DNA from: Brucella anthropi ATCC 49188
GTDB taxonomy: Bacteria; Pseudomonadota; Alphaproteobacteria; Rhizobiales; Rhizobiaceae
DNA length: 64,000 bases
Assembly: GCF_000017405.1 (NCBI RefSeq)
Contig: NC_009668.1
Coordinates: 1,390,001-1,454,000 of the forward strand
Reading direction: 5' to 3'
Made by a program: the position numbers and the translations under genes. Under the pieces are notes generated by a model that did no database searches, had not been told where the DNA came from, and saw only the letters and a program-made list of their open reading frames with translations. Positions 26,347-34,995 of the stretch are shown here, piece by piece. Numbering within the stretch: the stretch's first letter is position 1; each line of letters opens with the position of its first letter.

Positions 26347-27273
26347 ATGCTCAATCTTTTTCTGCTGCAGTCCCTTAACGGGATTCAGTTTGGCATTTTG
26401 CTCTTTCTCGTCGCAGCCGGTTTGACACTGATCTTCGGCGTCATGGACCTCATCAACCTGGCGCATGGCGTTCTTTATATGGTCGGCGCCTATCTGACTG
26501 CGACTTTCACTGCCATGACAGGCAGCTTCTTTTACGGCATCCTGATCGCCCTGCCCGTCACCCTTGTCATCGGCATTGTGTTGGAAGTGCTGGTCTTTCG
26601 ACGATTATACGAACGCAGCCATCTCGATCAGGTTCTGGCTACATTCGGGTTGATCCTGATAGTGAACGAACTCGTGAAGATCATCTGGGGCGCGGCTCCG
26701 CTCAGCGTGCCGATGCCGGATTCCCTATCCGGTTCCATCCAGCTCTTTGGCAACCTGCGCTATCCCGTCTATCGCCTGCTGATCATCGCCGCTGGCCTCG
26801 CCACGGCGGCAGGTCTTTATGTCCTCGTCAATCACACGCGCATCGGCATGTTGCTGCGTGCCGGAGCGACCAATGGCGACATGGTTTCGGCTCTCGGCAT
26901 CAATATACGCCGCCTGTTCATGGTGGTCTTCGGACTTGGCGCGATGCTTGCAGGCTTTGCCGGTGGCATGATCTCCCCCATTCTCTCCGTTGATCCAGGC
27001 ATGGGCGATTCCATCCTGATCCTCACATTCGTCGTCATCGTGATCGGCGGCGTCGGTTCCGTGCGCGGTGCTTTCGTTGCGGCCATCACCGTTGGCCTCG
27101 TCGATACGCTTGGCCGCACCTTCGGGCCGATGCTGCTCCGCAACCTGCTCGATCCGGCCGCTGCCTCCCAGATGGGCCGCACGCTGGTGCCGATGCTCAC
27201 CTATATTCTTATGGCAGCCGTGCTCTATTTCCGTCCGACAGGTCTCTTCCCGGCGCAGGGAGGAACCCGATGA
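26347..27273 (+). CDS. Branched-chain-type ABC transporter, permease LivH-like
   Basis: A 308-residue LivH-type permease with eight or so hydrophobic segments. Family marks include LTLIFGVMDLINLAHGVLYMVGAY near the N-terminus and VIVIGGVGSVRGAFVAA near residue 230. The stop overlaps the start of the next permease (ATGA at 27270-27273), giving coupled translation. It works with the LivM-like partner and two ATPases for uptake of the catabolic substrate inferred from the neighbouring ligase and monooxygenase. Confidence 0.88.
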   Translation: MLNLFLLQSLNGIQFGILLFLVAAGLTLIFGVMDLINLAHGVLYMVGAYLTATFTAMTGSFFYGILIALPVTLVIGIVLEVLVFRRLYERSHLDQVLATFGLILIVNELVKIIWGAAPLSVPMPDSLSGSIQLFGNLRYPVYRLLIIAAGLATAAGLYVLVNHTRIGMLLRAGATNGDMVSALGINIRRLFMVVFGLGAMLAGFAGGMISPILSVDPGMGDSILILTFVVIVIGGVGSVRGAFVAAITVGLVDTLGRTFGPMLLRNLLDPAAASQMGRTLVPMLTYILMAAVLYFRPTGLFPAQGGTR

Positions 27274-28283
27274 GCGAGATTACCCATAACAGCACCCGCG
27301 ATACCGCCATGCCGGAAACGGCAAAGAGCCGAACCTCGCCTTTGCTGGATGCGGGCCCGTGGCTGGTCTTCGCCGCCTTTGCAATCGTTCCGCTTCTCGC
27401 ATCCGTATTGAACGACAGCTTTCTTCTCGTGATCGTGACACGCATCATGATCTTCGCGCTAGCCGCGCTTTCGCTCAATTTCATCATGGGTTACGGCGCG
27501 CTCGTGTCCTTTGGTCATGCCGCCTATATCGGGATCGGCGCTTATGCAGTCGGCATCCTGTCCAGCTATGGCATCGACGATCTGATCCTCCAGCTGGTTG
27601 CGGCCATCGTTGTTGCGGCGTTCTTCGCCCTCGTCACCGGCTATATCTCGCTGAGAACCAGCGGCGTCTATTTCATCATGATCACGCTGGCCTTCGGGCA
27701 GATGGCCTTCTTCTTCATGGTTTCCCTGTCAGCCTTTGGCGGCGACGATGGAATGACGCTGTCCACCCGCTCGACGCTGTTCGGCAATATGCTGCTTTCC
27801 AGCAATCTGGTGTTGTTCTACTTCGTGCTGGCGGTTCTGATGGGCGCATTTTTCATCTTCCGCATGCTGGTGCATTCACGGTTCGGTCGTGTGCTGCGCG
27901 GAACGCGGGACAATCCGGTACGCATGCGCGCCATCGGTTTCTCGCCCTTCTCGTTTCAGCTCACCGCCTATGTCATCGCCGGTGTGGCAGCGGCCATTGC
28001 CGGTGTTCTGCTCGCCAACCAGATCCAGTTCGTTTCGCCTGCCTTCATGAGCTGGCAGCGTTCTGGCGAACTGATCGTCATGGTCGTGCTGGGTGGAATG
28101 GGCACGCTGATCGGCCCGGTCCTCGGCGCAACCGCCTTCATCGTGCTGGAAGAGGTGCTGGCGCATTTCTCAGAGCACTGGAAACTCGGCCTTGGTCTTT
28201 TCCTTGTTCTCGTCGTGCTTTTCAGTCGCGACGGTATCGGCGGGCTGCTCCGCAAGCTGCGTGGAGGTTCCGATGTCGGATGA
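27270..28283 (+). CDS. Branched-chain-type ABC transporter, permease LivM-like
   Basis: A 337-residue LivM-type permease. The conserved stretch ALSLNFIMGYGALVSFGHAAYIGIGAY is split across the second and third helices, and VMVVLGGMGTLIGPVLGA lies near the C-terminus. It overlaps LivH-like by 4 bases and the LivG-like ATPase by 11 bases, so the five importer genes form one unit. No unusual features. Confidence 0.88.
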   Translation: MSEITHNSTRDTAMPETAKSRTSPLLDAGPWLVFAAFAIVPLLASVLNDSFLLVIVTRIMIFALAALSLNFIMGYGALVSFGHAAYIGIGAYAVGILSSYGIDDLILQLVAAIVVAAFFALVTGYISLRTSGVYFIMITLAFGQMAFFFMVSLSAFGGDDGMTLSTRSTLFGNMLLSSNLVLFYFVLAVLMGAFFIFRMLVHSRFGRVLRGTRDNPVRMRAIGFSPFSFQLTAYVIAGVAAAIAGVLLANQIQFVSPAFMSWQRSGELIVMVVLGGMGTLIGPVLGATAFIVLEEVLAHFSEHWKLGLGLFLVLVVLFSRDGIGGLLRKLRGGSDVG

Positions 28284-29028
28284 ACTGCTTCAGGTGCGAG
28301 ACCTGCACAAAAGCTTTGGCGCGCTCAAGGTCACAGACGGTGTGAACCTCACCGTCAAACGCGGTGAAATTCATGCGCTGATCGGCCCAAATGGCGCCGG
28401 AAAGACGACATTGATCCACCAGCTTTCGGGCAATCTCAAAAGCGACCGCGGTTCGGTCATCTTCGATGGCCGTGACATTTCCGGTCTGCCTATGCCCAAT
28501 CGTGTCCATCTCGGCCTTGCACGTTCGTTTCAGATCACCTCTGTTCTTGAAGGTTTCAGCGTGCTTGAAAATGTTGCGCTTGCCGTTCAGGCACGATCCG
28601 GTTCGAGCTTCCGCTTTTTTCAGGCGGCAAACAAGGAGGTCCAGATCAACGAACAAGCCATGACAGCGCTTGCCCGCGTGCGGCTCGACGACCGCGCCCA
28701 TCGCCGGGCCGGAGCGCTGTCGCACGGCGAAAAGCGCCAGCTTGAGATTGCCATCGCGCTCGCCACCGAAGCGCAGATGCTGTTGCTTGATGAGCCACTG
28801 GCTGGCACCAGCCATGAAGAATCCGTAGTGCTGGTCGAGCTGATGCGCGCATTACGTCAGACGCATACGCTGGTTCTGATCGAGCATGACATGGATGCCG
28901 TTTTCTCGCTGGCGGATCAGGTGAGCGTCCTCGTCTACGGATGCGTCATCGCGTCCGGAACACCCGCTGCCGTACGCTCTGATCCGGACGTGCGCGCCGC
29001 CTATCTCGGCGAAGAGGAGGCCGCGTGA
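28273..29028 (+). CDS. Branched-chain-type ABC transporter, ATPase LivG-like
   Basis: A 251-residue ATPase with Walker A GPNGAGKTT (about 38-46), Walker B LLLDEPLAG (about 175-183) and a signature that reads LSHGEKRQLE, the normal variant in LivG proteins. The ATG at 28273 follows GTGGAGG and overlaps the end of the LivM-like gene. The conserved ARSFQITSVLEGFSVLENV stretch is typical. It pairs with the LivF-like ATPase. Confidence 0.88.
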   Translation: MSDELLQVRDLHKSFGALKVTDGVNLTVKRGEIHALIGPNGAGKTTLIHQLSGNLKSDRGSVIFDGRDISGLPMPNRVHLGLARSFQITSVLEGFSVLENVALAVQARSGSSFRFFQAANKEVQINEQAMTALARVRLDDRAHRRAGALSHGEKRQLEIAIALATEAQMLLLDEPLAGTSHEESVVLVELMRALRQTHTLVLIEHDMDAVFSLADQVSVLVYGCVIASGTPAAVRSDPDVRAAYLGEEEAA

Positions 29029-29726
29029 TGCTGAAGGTCGAAGGACTCCAGAACGCCTATGGCCAGTCTCGCATTCTCTTCGGCATCGACTTTGAAGTCA
29101 GTGCAGGAGAAGTCGTCACGATCCTCGGCAGAAACGGCATGGGGAAAACGACGACCATCAAGTCGATCTTCGGCTTGCTGCCGCCCAAGGGCGGCAAGGT
29201 GTTCGTCAATGGCCATGACGTTACCGGCAAACCGCCCTACGCAATTGCCCGCGAGGGGCTTGGTCTCGTCCCGGAAGGACGGCAGATATTCCCGACGCTC
29301 AGTGTCGAAGAGAACCTGCTGGCCACCCGGCGTTCGGAAGCGCGTTCATCCAAATGGACGCTGGAAAGCATCTATCGGATGTTCCCACGCCTGAAGGAGC
29401 GGCGGCGCAACATGGGCAACCAGCTTTCCGGCGGTGAGCAGCAGATGCTGGCGGTTGGTCGCGCCCTGATGACCAATCCGAAAATGGTCGTGCTGGATGA
29501 GGCGACGGAAGGCCTGTCGCCGCTCATGCGCGAAGAGATCTGGTCCTGCCTGCGCAACATCAAGGATGAAGGCGAGGCAATCCTTGTCATCGACAAGAAT
29601 GTCGATGCGCTGGCGCGCTTCGCAGACCGTCATGTGGTCATCGAAAAGGGCCGTGTGGTGTGGAGCGGCGACAACGCCGCCCTTTTGACCACCCCGGACA
29701 TCAAAGAACGTTACTTGCACGTTTGA
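29028..29726 (+). CDS. Branched-chain-type ABC transporter, ATPase LivF-like
   Basis: A 232-residue LivF-type ATPase: Walker A GRNGMGKTT, signature LSGGEQQMLAVGRAL and Walker B VVLDEATEGLSP. Its ATG at 29028 shares bases with the LivG-like stop (TGATG); an in-frame GTG three bases earlier is the alternative. It is followed after 41 bases by the aryl-CoA ligase, linking uptake directly to CoA activation. Confidence 0.88.
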   Translation: MLKVEGLQNAYGQSRILFGIDFEVSAGEVVTILGRNGMGKTTTIKSIFGLLPPKGGKVFVNGHDVTGKPPYAIAREGLGLVPEGRQIFPTLSVEENLLATRRSEARSSKWTLESIYRMFPRLKERRRNMGNQLSGGEQQMLAVGRALMTNPKMVVLDEATEGLSPLMREEIWSCLRNIKDEGEAILVIDKNVDALARFADRHVVIEKGRVVWSGDNAALLTTPDIKERYLHV

Positions 29727-29767
29727 CCCAGCAGTCGAACGCAAACTGGCATTGACAGGAGACGAGC

Positions 29768-31396
29768 ATGCACCCCAGCGCTCATGTGGACACATTCGTT
29801 CTGGATAATCTCCCGGCTGCGGAATTTCTACCGGATATCATCAACCTCGACGCACTCGGCTACCCGGAACAGCTCAACGCCACCTACGAACTGGTGGATG
29901 CACATCTTGCAAACGGCAAAGGCGACCGCATTGCACTGCAGGCGCCGGGCGTACGCTGGACCTATAGCGATCTCGCCGCAATGATCAACAAGATCGCCAA
30001 TGTGCTGACCGACAAGCTCGGCATGAAAACAGGCAATCGCGTGATGATCCGCTCGGGCAATAACCCGACCAAGATTGCGCTCTATATGGCGATCATCAAG
30101 GCGGGCGGCGTTGTGGTCGCGACCATGCCACTCCTGCGCGCCCGTGAACTGGTCCAGATCATCGACAAGGCCGAAATCAGCATTGCATTTTGCGATCACG
30201 CGCTGATCGGCGAGATGCAGAATGCCGTGGCACAGACCGATTTCATCAAAACTCTGGTGACCTGGGAGGGCAATGCTGGCGGGGAACTTGGCGCATTGCT
30301 GGCCGGTGCATCCAGCGATTTCGATGCGGTCGCAACACGGGCCGACGATCCATGCCTGCTGGGCTTTACATCCGGCACCACCGGCTTGCCGAAAGCGACG
30401 ATCCATTTCCACCGCGACCTGCTGATTGTCTGCGACTGCTATGCACATCATATATTGAACGCGACCGAAGATGACATTTTCATCGGCTCGCCGCCGCTGG
30501 CGTTCACGTTCGGTCTTGGCGGGCTGGTCCTGTTTCCCTTCAGGATCGGCGCTTCCACGGTGCTGCCAGCAAAGACAGCACCGCACGATCTGGCCGTGGC
30601 TATCGGAGAATATAAACCGACTGTCTGTTTCACCGCGCCGACGGCTTACCGAGCCATGCTTTCCAAGATCGATCAGTACGATCTTTCTTCCCTGCGCAAA
30701 TGTGTTTCAGCTGGTGAAGCCCTGCCGCTCCCTACTTTCGAAGCGTGGAAGCGCGCGACCGGGCTTTCGCTGGCCGACGGCATCGGCGCGACGGAAATGC
30801 TGCATATCTTCATCTCCGCGCCGGAAGACGACATCAGACCCGGAGCGACTGGTAAACCCATCCCCGGTTATGAAGCACGTGTCATCGATGACAATGGGCA
30901 GGAATGCCCGCCCGGCACCCCCGGACGACTTGCCGTTCGCGGACCGCTCGGCTGCAAATATCTGGCCGACGCGCGCCAGACCAAATATGTCGAGAACGGC
31001 TGGAATATCACCGGCGACACCTATGTCATGGATGCGGACGGCTATTTCTGGTATCAGGCCCGCAACGACGACATGATCGTTTCCGCTGGATACAACATCG
31101 CCGGACCGGAGGTCGAAGCCAGCTTGCTTGCCCATCCCGCCGTGGCGGAATGTGGCGTGGTGGCTGCTCCAGATGAGGAACGAGGCTGCATTGTCAAAGC
31201 CTATGTCGTGCTGAACGAAGGATATCATGGCGACACGAACTTGCAGGAAACACTGCAAAGCCACGTCAAAAGCGAACTCGCGCCTTATAAATACCCCCGC
31301 GTGATATGCTGGGTTTCAAGCCTGCCCAAAACAGAATCCGGAAAATTGCAGCGATCCGCCCTGCGCGCGCAGGCGGCAACCGAAGCCCGCGCCTGA
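29768..31396 (+). CDS. Aryl-CoA ligase, 2-aminobenzoate/benzoate-CoA ligase type
   Basis: A 542-residue AMP-forming acyl-CoA synthetase. The phosphate-binding loop is FTSGTTGLPKA (200-210) and the C-terminal catalytic lysine is K526 (ESGKLQR). The opening HVDTFVLDNLPAAEFLP and overall pattern follow benzoate- and 2-aminobenzoate-CoA ligases such as those of Azoarcus evansii. It would activate anthranilate, or a related aryl acid brought in by the importer just upstream, to its CoA thioester using ATP. The 2-aminobenzoyl-CoA monooxygenase/reductase at 43204 is the obvious consumer of anthraniloyl-CoA. Substrate assignment is from family resemblance and context. Confidence 0.83.
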   Translation: MHPSAHVDTFVLDNLPAAEFLPDIINLDALGYPEQLNATYELVDAHLANGKGDRIALQAPGVRWTYSDLAAMINKIANVLTDKLGMKTGNRVMIRSGNNPTKIALYMAIIKAGGVVVATMPLLRARELVQIIDKAEISIAFCDHALIGEMQNAVAQTDFIKTLVTWEGNAGGELGALLAGASSDFDAVATRADDPCLLGFTSGTTGLPKATIHFHRDLLIVCDCYAHHILNATEDDIFIGSPPLAFTFGLGGLVLFPFRIGASTVLPAKTAPHDLAVAIGEYKPTVCFTAPTAYRAMLSKIDQYDLSSLRKCVSAGEALPLPTFEAWKRATGLSLADGIGATEMLHIFISAPEDDIRPGATGKPIPGYEARVIDDNGQECPPGTPGRLAVRGPLGCKYLADARQTKYVENGWNITGDTYVMDADGYFWYQARNDDMIVSAGYNIAGPEVEASLLAHPAVAECGVVAAPDEERGCIVKAYVVLNEGYHGDTNLQETLQSHVKSELAPYKYPRVICWVSSLPKTESGKLQRSALRAQAATEARA

Positions 31397-31433
31397 CGTG
31401 CGGCTTCAAGCATGAAATACGCAGGAGACTTCT

Positions 31434-32249
31434 GTGCTGCACGACTACGATACCGCTTACGACAATATGAAGGCCATCAGCGATTCCGCCACCTATCCGC
31501 CGCGCTGGACGGAACTGGCATCCGGCTTTCGCGAGAAGATGCGCGATCAGGGTCGCTTGATCCCTGACATCGCCTATGCCGACGGCGCGCGGAACCATTA
31601 TGACCTCTTCCTGCCGGAAGGTACGGCCAAGGGCACACTTGTTTATGTCCATGGCGGCTATTGGAAGGGACTGGACAAAAGCTTCTGGTCGCATCTGGCG
31701 CAAGGCGCGCTTGCGCGCGGCTATCGCGTGGCCATGCCAAGCTATACGCTGTGCCCCGAAGCGCGCATTTCCGGTATCACACGGGAAATAGGGCGCTTCC
31801 TCGACCATCTGGCGCAGGAAGTGGACGGTGATATCGCCTTGACCGGCCATTCCGCCGGGGGGCATCTGGTCAGCCGCATGGCGTGCGAAAATGCGCCCAT
31901 TGCCGCCGCAACGGCGGAACGGATAAAGCGTGTTCTTTCTATCAGCGGGCTGCACGATTTACGCCCGCTTCTCAAAACCGCGATGAACAATATTTTCTCT
32001 ATGGACGAGGCTGAAGCTGTCGCGGAGAGCGCGGCACTCCAGCGCCCGCGTATAGATATTGCCGTTCATTGCTGCGTCGGCGGCGATGAGCTGATGGAGT
32101 TCAGACGACAAAATGCGCTGCTGGCAAACATCTGGTACGGGTTGGGGATAGAAACCAGCGCTTGGGAAATCGACGGCACCCATCATTGCAATGTGATCGA
32201 TACGCTGTGCGATCCCAAAAACCGCGCCGTTAAATTCCTCTGCCCTTAG
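31434..32249 (+). CDS. Alpha/beta hydrolase, kynurenine formamidase-like
   Basis: A 271-residue hydrolase with the HGGYW oxyanion motif (73-77) characteristic of arylformamidase-type enzymes, the nucleophile elbow GHSAGG with S140, acid D218 (GGDE) and H250. Family members hydrolyse N-formylkynurenine or other N-acyl arylamines. A start at the GTG at 31434 is supported by GCAGGAG five bases earlier. Position directly after the aryl-CoA ligase suggests it frees an aminobenzoate or aminophenyl product from an N-formyl or N-acyl precursor. An esterase role cannot be excluded. Confidence 0.78.
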   Translation: MLHDYDTAYDNMKAISDSATYPPRWTELASGFREKMRDQGRLIPDIAYADGARNHYDLFLPEGTAKGTLVYVHGGYWKGLDKSFWSHLAQGALARGYRVAMPSYTLCPEARISGITREIGRFLDHLAQEVDGDIALTGHSAGGHLVSRMACENAPIAAATAERIKRVLSISGLHDLRPLLKTAMNNIFSMDEAEAVAESAALQRPRIDIAVHCCVGGDELMEFRRQNALLANIWYGLGIETSAWEIDGTHHCNVIDTLCDPKNRAVKFLCP

Positions 32250-32266
32250 TAACGCGGAAAGCGTTT

Positions 32267-33058
32267 TCAGAAATGCTCTATGGGAAGGCCGCGCCGTTCC
32301 TGTCCCGACAGGACAAATCCGACCGGCTCGGCTTTCCTCCCACCGCTCATGCGGTTGATCAGAACGGCCACTTCGGTTCTGTTACGAACACCGAAACGCT
32401 TGATCAGGTCGTCGACATAATCCTTCACCGTATGGGGCGAAAGCTCCAGATGTCGCGCAATCTGCTTGTTGGTATTGCCAGCTGCAAGCAACCGGGCGAC
32501 CGTCGATAGGCGCGGCGACAAGCTGGTCAGATTGGCGTTGGGCGTCTTCGCCGGACGCGCTTCCTGAATGTTGCGCAAGGCAAGCGCCGACGAACGGCAC
32601 AGCAGCGAAACCTGTTCTTCGAGCTGTGTTGCGTGCATCTCGAAACCGGCGGCATAGATCAGCGCCTGTATGTTGTCGCCGACGTAAACCGGACAGCACA
32701 AGTTATCGTTGTAGTTCCATCGATAGAGCAGCGTTCGCATCAGCGGCACATTTCCCGCCGCATTCTGGGGCAATCGCGAGCCCGCAATCGCGCCAGCATT
32801 CTGCACCACTGCCGCAATCATCGGATCCGAATCCGCAAGCCCATTCTGATATTCAAGAAGAAAGCCGGTGGGTGTGTTGATGCTGTGAAAAAGGCGCGGC
32901 CGATTATTCTCCAGCAAATAAATTCCAAGCGATCGAACCCGCAGGACATTCGCGGCAAAATAATCACAAGCTATTGTAAAATCGTCATAATTACGGCTCT
33001 CCGCAACGGAAAGCGCTGCAGATATCCGCTCGTCTGTCGATAATATTTGCCTGGGCAT
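32267..33058 (-). CDS. LuxR-type transcriptional regulator (solo)
   Basis: A 263-residue regulator with a C-terminal LuxR helix-turn-helix (about residues 183-240, LSPRLSTVARLLAAGNTNKQ... then LSPHTVKDYVDDLIKRF). The N-terminal half resembles an autoinducer-binding or GAF-like sensor only loosely; no acyl-homoserine lactone synthase lies nearby. It is divergent from the flavin monooxygenase at 33161, and a striking 16-base GC palindrome lies 22 bases upstream of its start. It probably senses a pathway metabolite and controls the neighbouring monooxygenase operon. Confidence 0.8.
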   Translation of the reverse strand: MPRQILSTDERISAALSVAESRNYDDFTIACDYFAANVLRVRSLGIYLLENNRPRLFHSINTPTGFLLEYQNGLADSDPMIAAVVQNAGAIAGSRLPQNAAGNVPLMRTLLYRWNYNDNLCCPVYVGDNIQALIYAAGFEMHATQLEEQVSLLCRSSALALRNIQEARPAKTPNANLTSLSPRLSTVARLLAAGNTNKQIARHLELSPHTVKDYVDDLIKRFGVRNRTEVAVLINRMSGGRKAEPVGFVLSGQERRGLPIEHF

Positions 33059-33079
33059 TCTCTCTCCCGAGTTCCCAAG

Positions 33080-33095
33080 CCCCCCATCTGGGGGG
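33080..33095. promoter_or_regulatory. GC palindrome, candidate LuxR operator
   Basis: CCCCCCATCTGGGGGG has 7-base arms around TC and lies in the 102-base gap between the LuxR gene and the divergent monooxygenase. A perfect GC dyad in a divergent promoter is a strong candidate site for the adjacent LuxR protein. Confidence 0.5.
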
Positions 33096-33160
33096 AATGT
33101 CCGTTCCCACTCTTATCCGTATCATTCCTGCTTATAACCACTAAATCAAGGGGAACTAAC

Positions 33161-34408
33161 TTGGATACCAGCGTGCACCGGACTCACACGACCGACAACT
33201 ATTCCGCAGTCCTTCAGGGCTTCAATGATCGCCTTCAAGCGATTCTACCCTTGATTGAAGAAAAGGCGGAAGAGGCAGAGACACTCGGACGGATGCATGA
33301 CGACGTCGTGGACGCCATGCGCAAGGGGGGCTTCTACACAATGCTGTTTCCCAAGGAAGTCGGCGGCGCGGAATTGCGCCCAATCGATGCCATGAGATTA
33401 ATGTCCGCGCTTTCCTATGCCCACGCATCATCGGGCTGGTGCACGATGGTCAACAATATGGAAGGCACCACCATGGCGATCTACCTCGACGACGAGGGGA
33501 TTGCGAATGTCTTCAAGGACGGCGTCGATGTCACCATTGCAGGCAATGGCGTGCCGCGCGGCTTTGCCCGCAAGGTCGATGGCGGCTACATGATCCGCGG
33601 CAACTGGGCTTATGGAAGCTCCATCTTCCACGCGGAATGGATTCATTCCGGCTGCTTCCTTCTCGATCCCAAGGACCCGAGCGGAAAGGCACTTCTTAAA
33701 GACGAAACCGGCGCACCGCAGATCATCGTCGCACATCACCCGCGCTCGACGATCCAGCTGCTTGGCAACTGGGATGTGCTGGGCCTGCGCGCCACGGGCA
33801 GCTTCGACTACACGCTGGCAACCGATGAAGACCTCTTCGTGCCGGATTCAATGACCTATAGTTTCACGCAGTCCGCACCGAAGCGCGGTCAGACACAGGG
33901 CCATCTCGGGCTGGCAGGCTACAGCGCCCTCACCCATACAAGCTGGGCCATCGGCGTCGGTCGCCGGATACTCGACGAACTCGCCAAGGTGATCCGTCAG
34001 CGACAGGATCCGTTCGGCAAGAGCGCAGACAGCGCCAGCCTGCGGTTCCAGTTTGCCAATGCCGAAGCCCGTTACCGGGCCGCACGGGCGCTGGCCATGG
34101 AAACATGGGAAGACGTCTCGCAGACCACCGCATCCGGCGGCGTCCCGTCCCTCGACCAGATGACGATGGTGAAGCTCTCGCTGCGCTATATGCACGACAT
34201 CGTTTCAGATGTGGCGACATTCGCGCATCGTGCGGCTCGTGGAGCCTCGCTGCACAACACGGCCATGCAGCGCTTTTATCGCGATATCCATTCCGGCACC
34301 CAGCATATTTTGCTCGCCGACCAGATCGTCGAGGAATGCGGCAAGGGGCTACTTGGCCTTTCAGGCGCCGATGCGCGATGGACCGTTTTCGGCATCAGCG
34401 AAAACTGA
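33161..34408 (+). CDS. Group D flavin-dependent monooxygenase (acyl-CoA dehydrogenase fold)
   Basis: About 415 residues with the acyl-CoA dehydrogenase fold in its hydroxylase form, the family of HpaH, HsaA, DszC and the indole/indole-acetate oxygenases IacA and IndA. Typical stretches are ASSGWCTMVNNMEGTT, GVPRGFARKVDGGYMIRGNW and HILLADQIVEECGKG. Such enzymes use reduced FMN or FAD delivered by a separate reductase, and a reductase gene lies 8 bases downstream. The start I favour is TTG at 33161, six bases after AAGGGGAA; GTG 33173 is possible. It is divergent from a LuxR gene. Likely substrate: an indolic or aminoaryl compound, inferred. Confidence 0.8.
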   Translation: MDTSVHRTHTTDNYSAVLQGFNDRLQAILPLIEEKAEEAETLGRMHDDVVDAMRKGGFYTMLFPKEVGGAELRPIDAMRLMSALSYAHASSGWCTMVNNMEGTTMAIYLDDEGIANVFKDGVDVTIAGNGVPRGFARKVDGGYMIRGNWAYGSSIFHAEWIHSGCFLLDPKDPSGKALLKDETGAPQIIVAHHPRSTIQLLGNWDVLGLRATGSFDYTLATDEDLFVPDSMTYSFTQSAPKRGQTQGHLGLAGYSALTHTSWAIGVGRRILDELAKVIRQRQDPFGKSADSASLRFQFANAEARYRAARALAMETWEDVSQTTASGGVPSLDQMTMVKLSLRYMHDIVSDVATFAHRAARGASLHNTAMQRFYRDIHSGTQHILLADQIVEECGKGLLGLSGADARWTVFGISEN

Positions 34409-34416
34409 GACCGGCC

Positions 34417-34995
34417 ATGGCGCGAAATATTGTCAGCTTCGTCGGGTGTGATCGCCCGACGAAAGTTCACCGGCTAACCCAGGCGATTGCCGCAAGGCTG
34501 GAAGCGGAAGACGATGTGTCGGTCACGCATCTGGACCTGTCGCATGCCGGGTCGAACCTGTTCACGGTCAATCGCAAGGCACTGGACCGGCAATCCGAAA
34601 GCCTCATTTCAGAGATCGAGCATTGCGATGCGTTGATCGTCGGTTGCCCTGTTTATCAGGGAAGCTATCCCGGTCTTTTCAAACACGTGTTCGATCTCGT
34701 CCATCCGCTCGCGCTGCGCGGTCGCCCGACCGTGCTGTGCGCAGTGGGCGGCGGGCATCGTCATGCGCTGGTCGTTGAACATCATCTGCGTCCGCTCTTC
34801 GGCTTTTTCGAAGCGGGAACCGTCGCAACGGGCATCTATGCCTGTTCGGCGGACCTGGAACCGGATGGGCTTCTGCCCCCGGCCTTGGAAGCGCGGATCG
34901 ACAGCGCTGTCGATCAGATGAAAAAGCAATTGGTCCAGTCACACCAAGCCAGCGGCATAAGGTGGAAAGATGTTGAATTACTCGAGCAGTTTTGA
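34417..34995 (+). CDS. NAD(P)H-dependent FMN reductase, partner of the flavin monooxygenase
   Basis: A 192-residue flavodoxin-like FMN reductase (SsuE/MsuE type) with the phosphate-loop region FVGCDRPTKVHRLTQAIAARLE near the N-terminus and ADALIVGCPVYQGSYPGLFKHVFDLV-like residues about 70-95 (the string GCPVYQGSYPGLFK is exact). The start at ATG 34417 lies 8 bases after the monooxygenase stop. It would supply reduced flavin for that enzyme, completing a two-component oxygenase. Its 3' end overlaps the next gene by 26 bases. Confidence 0.82.
   Translation: MARNIVSFVGCDRPTKVHRLTQAIAARLEAEDDVSVTHLDLSHAGSNLFTVNRKALDRQSESLISEIEHCDALIVGCPVYQGSYPGLFKHVFDLVHPLALRGRPTVLCAVGGGHRHALVVEHHLRPLFGFFEAGTVATGIYACSADLEPDGLLPPALEARIDSAVDQMKKQLVQSHQASGIRWKDVELLEQF

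Noticed and set aside
24655..26466. 603-codon minus-strand frame opposite the cupin and binding-protein genes
   Set aside because: It lies antisense to a well-supported signal-peptide protein and a cupin; its sequence has no recognisable domain and mirrors the codon pattern of the real genes.
32252..32276. Possible third copy of the palindromic repeat between the formamidase-like and LuxR genes
   Set aside because: Only the AGAGCATTTC end matches in reverse complement; the diagnostic GTGTGAA core is missing.
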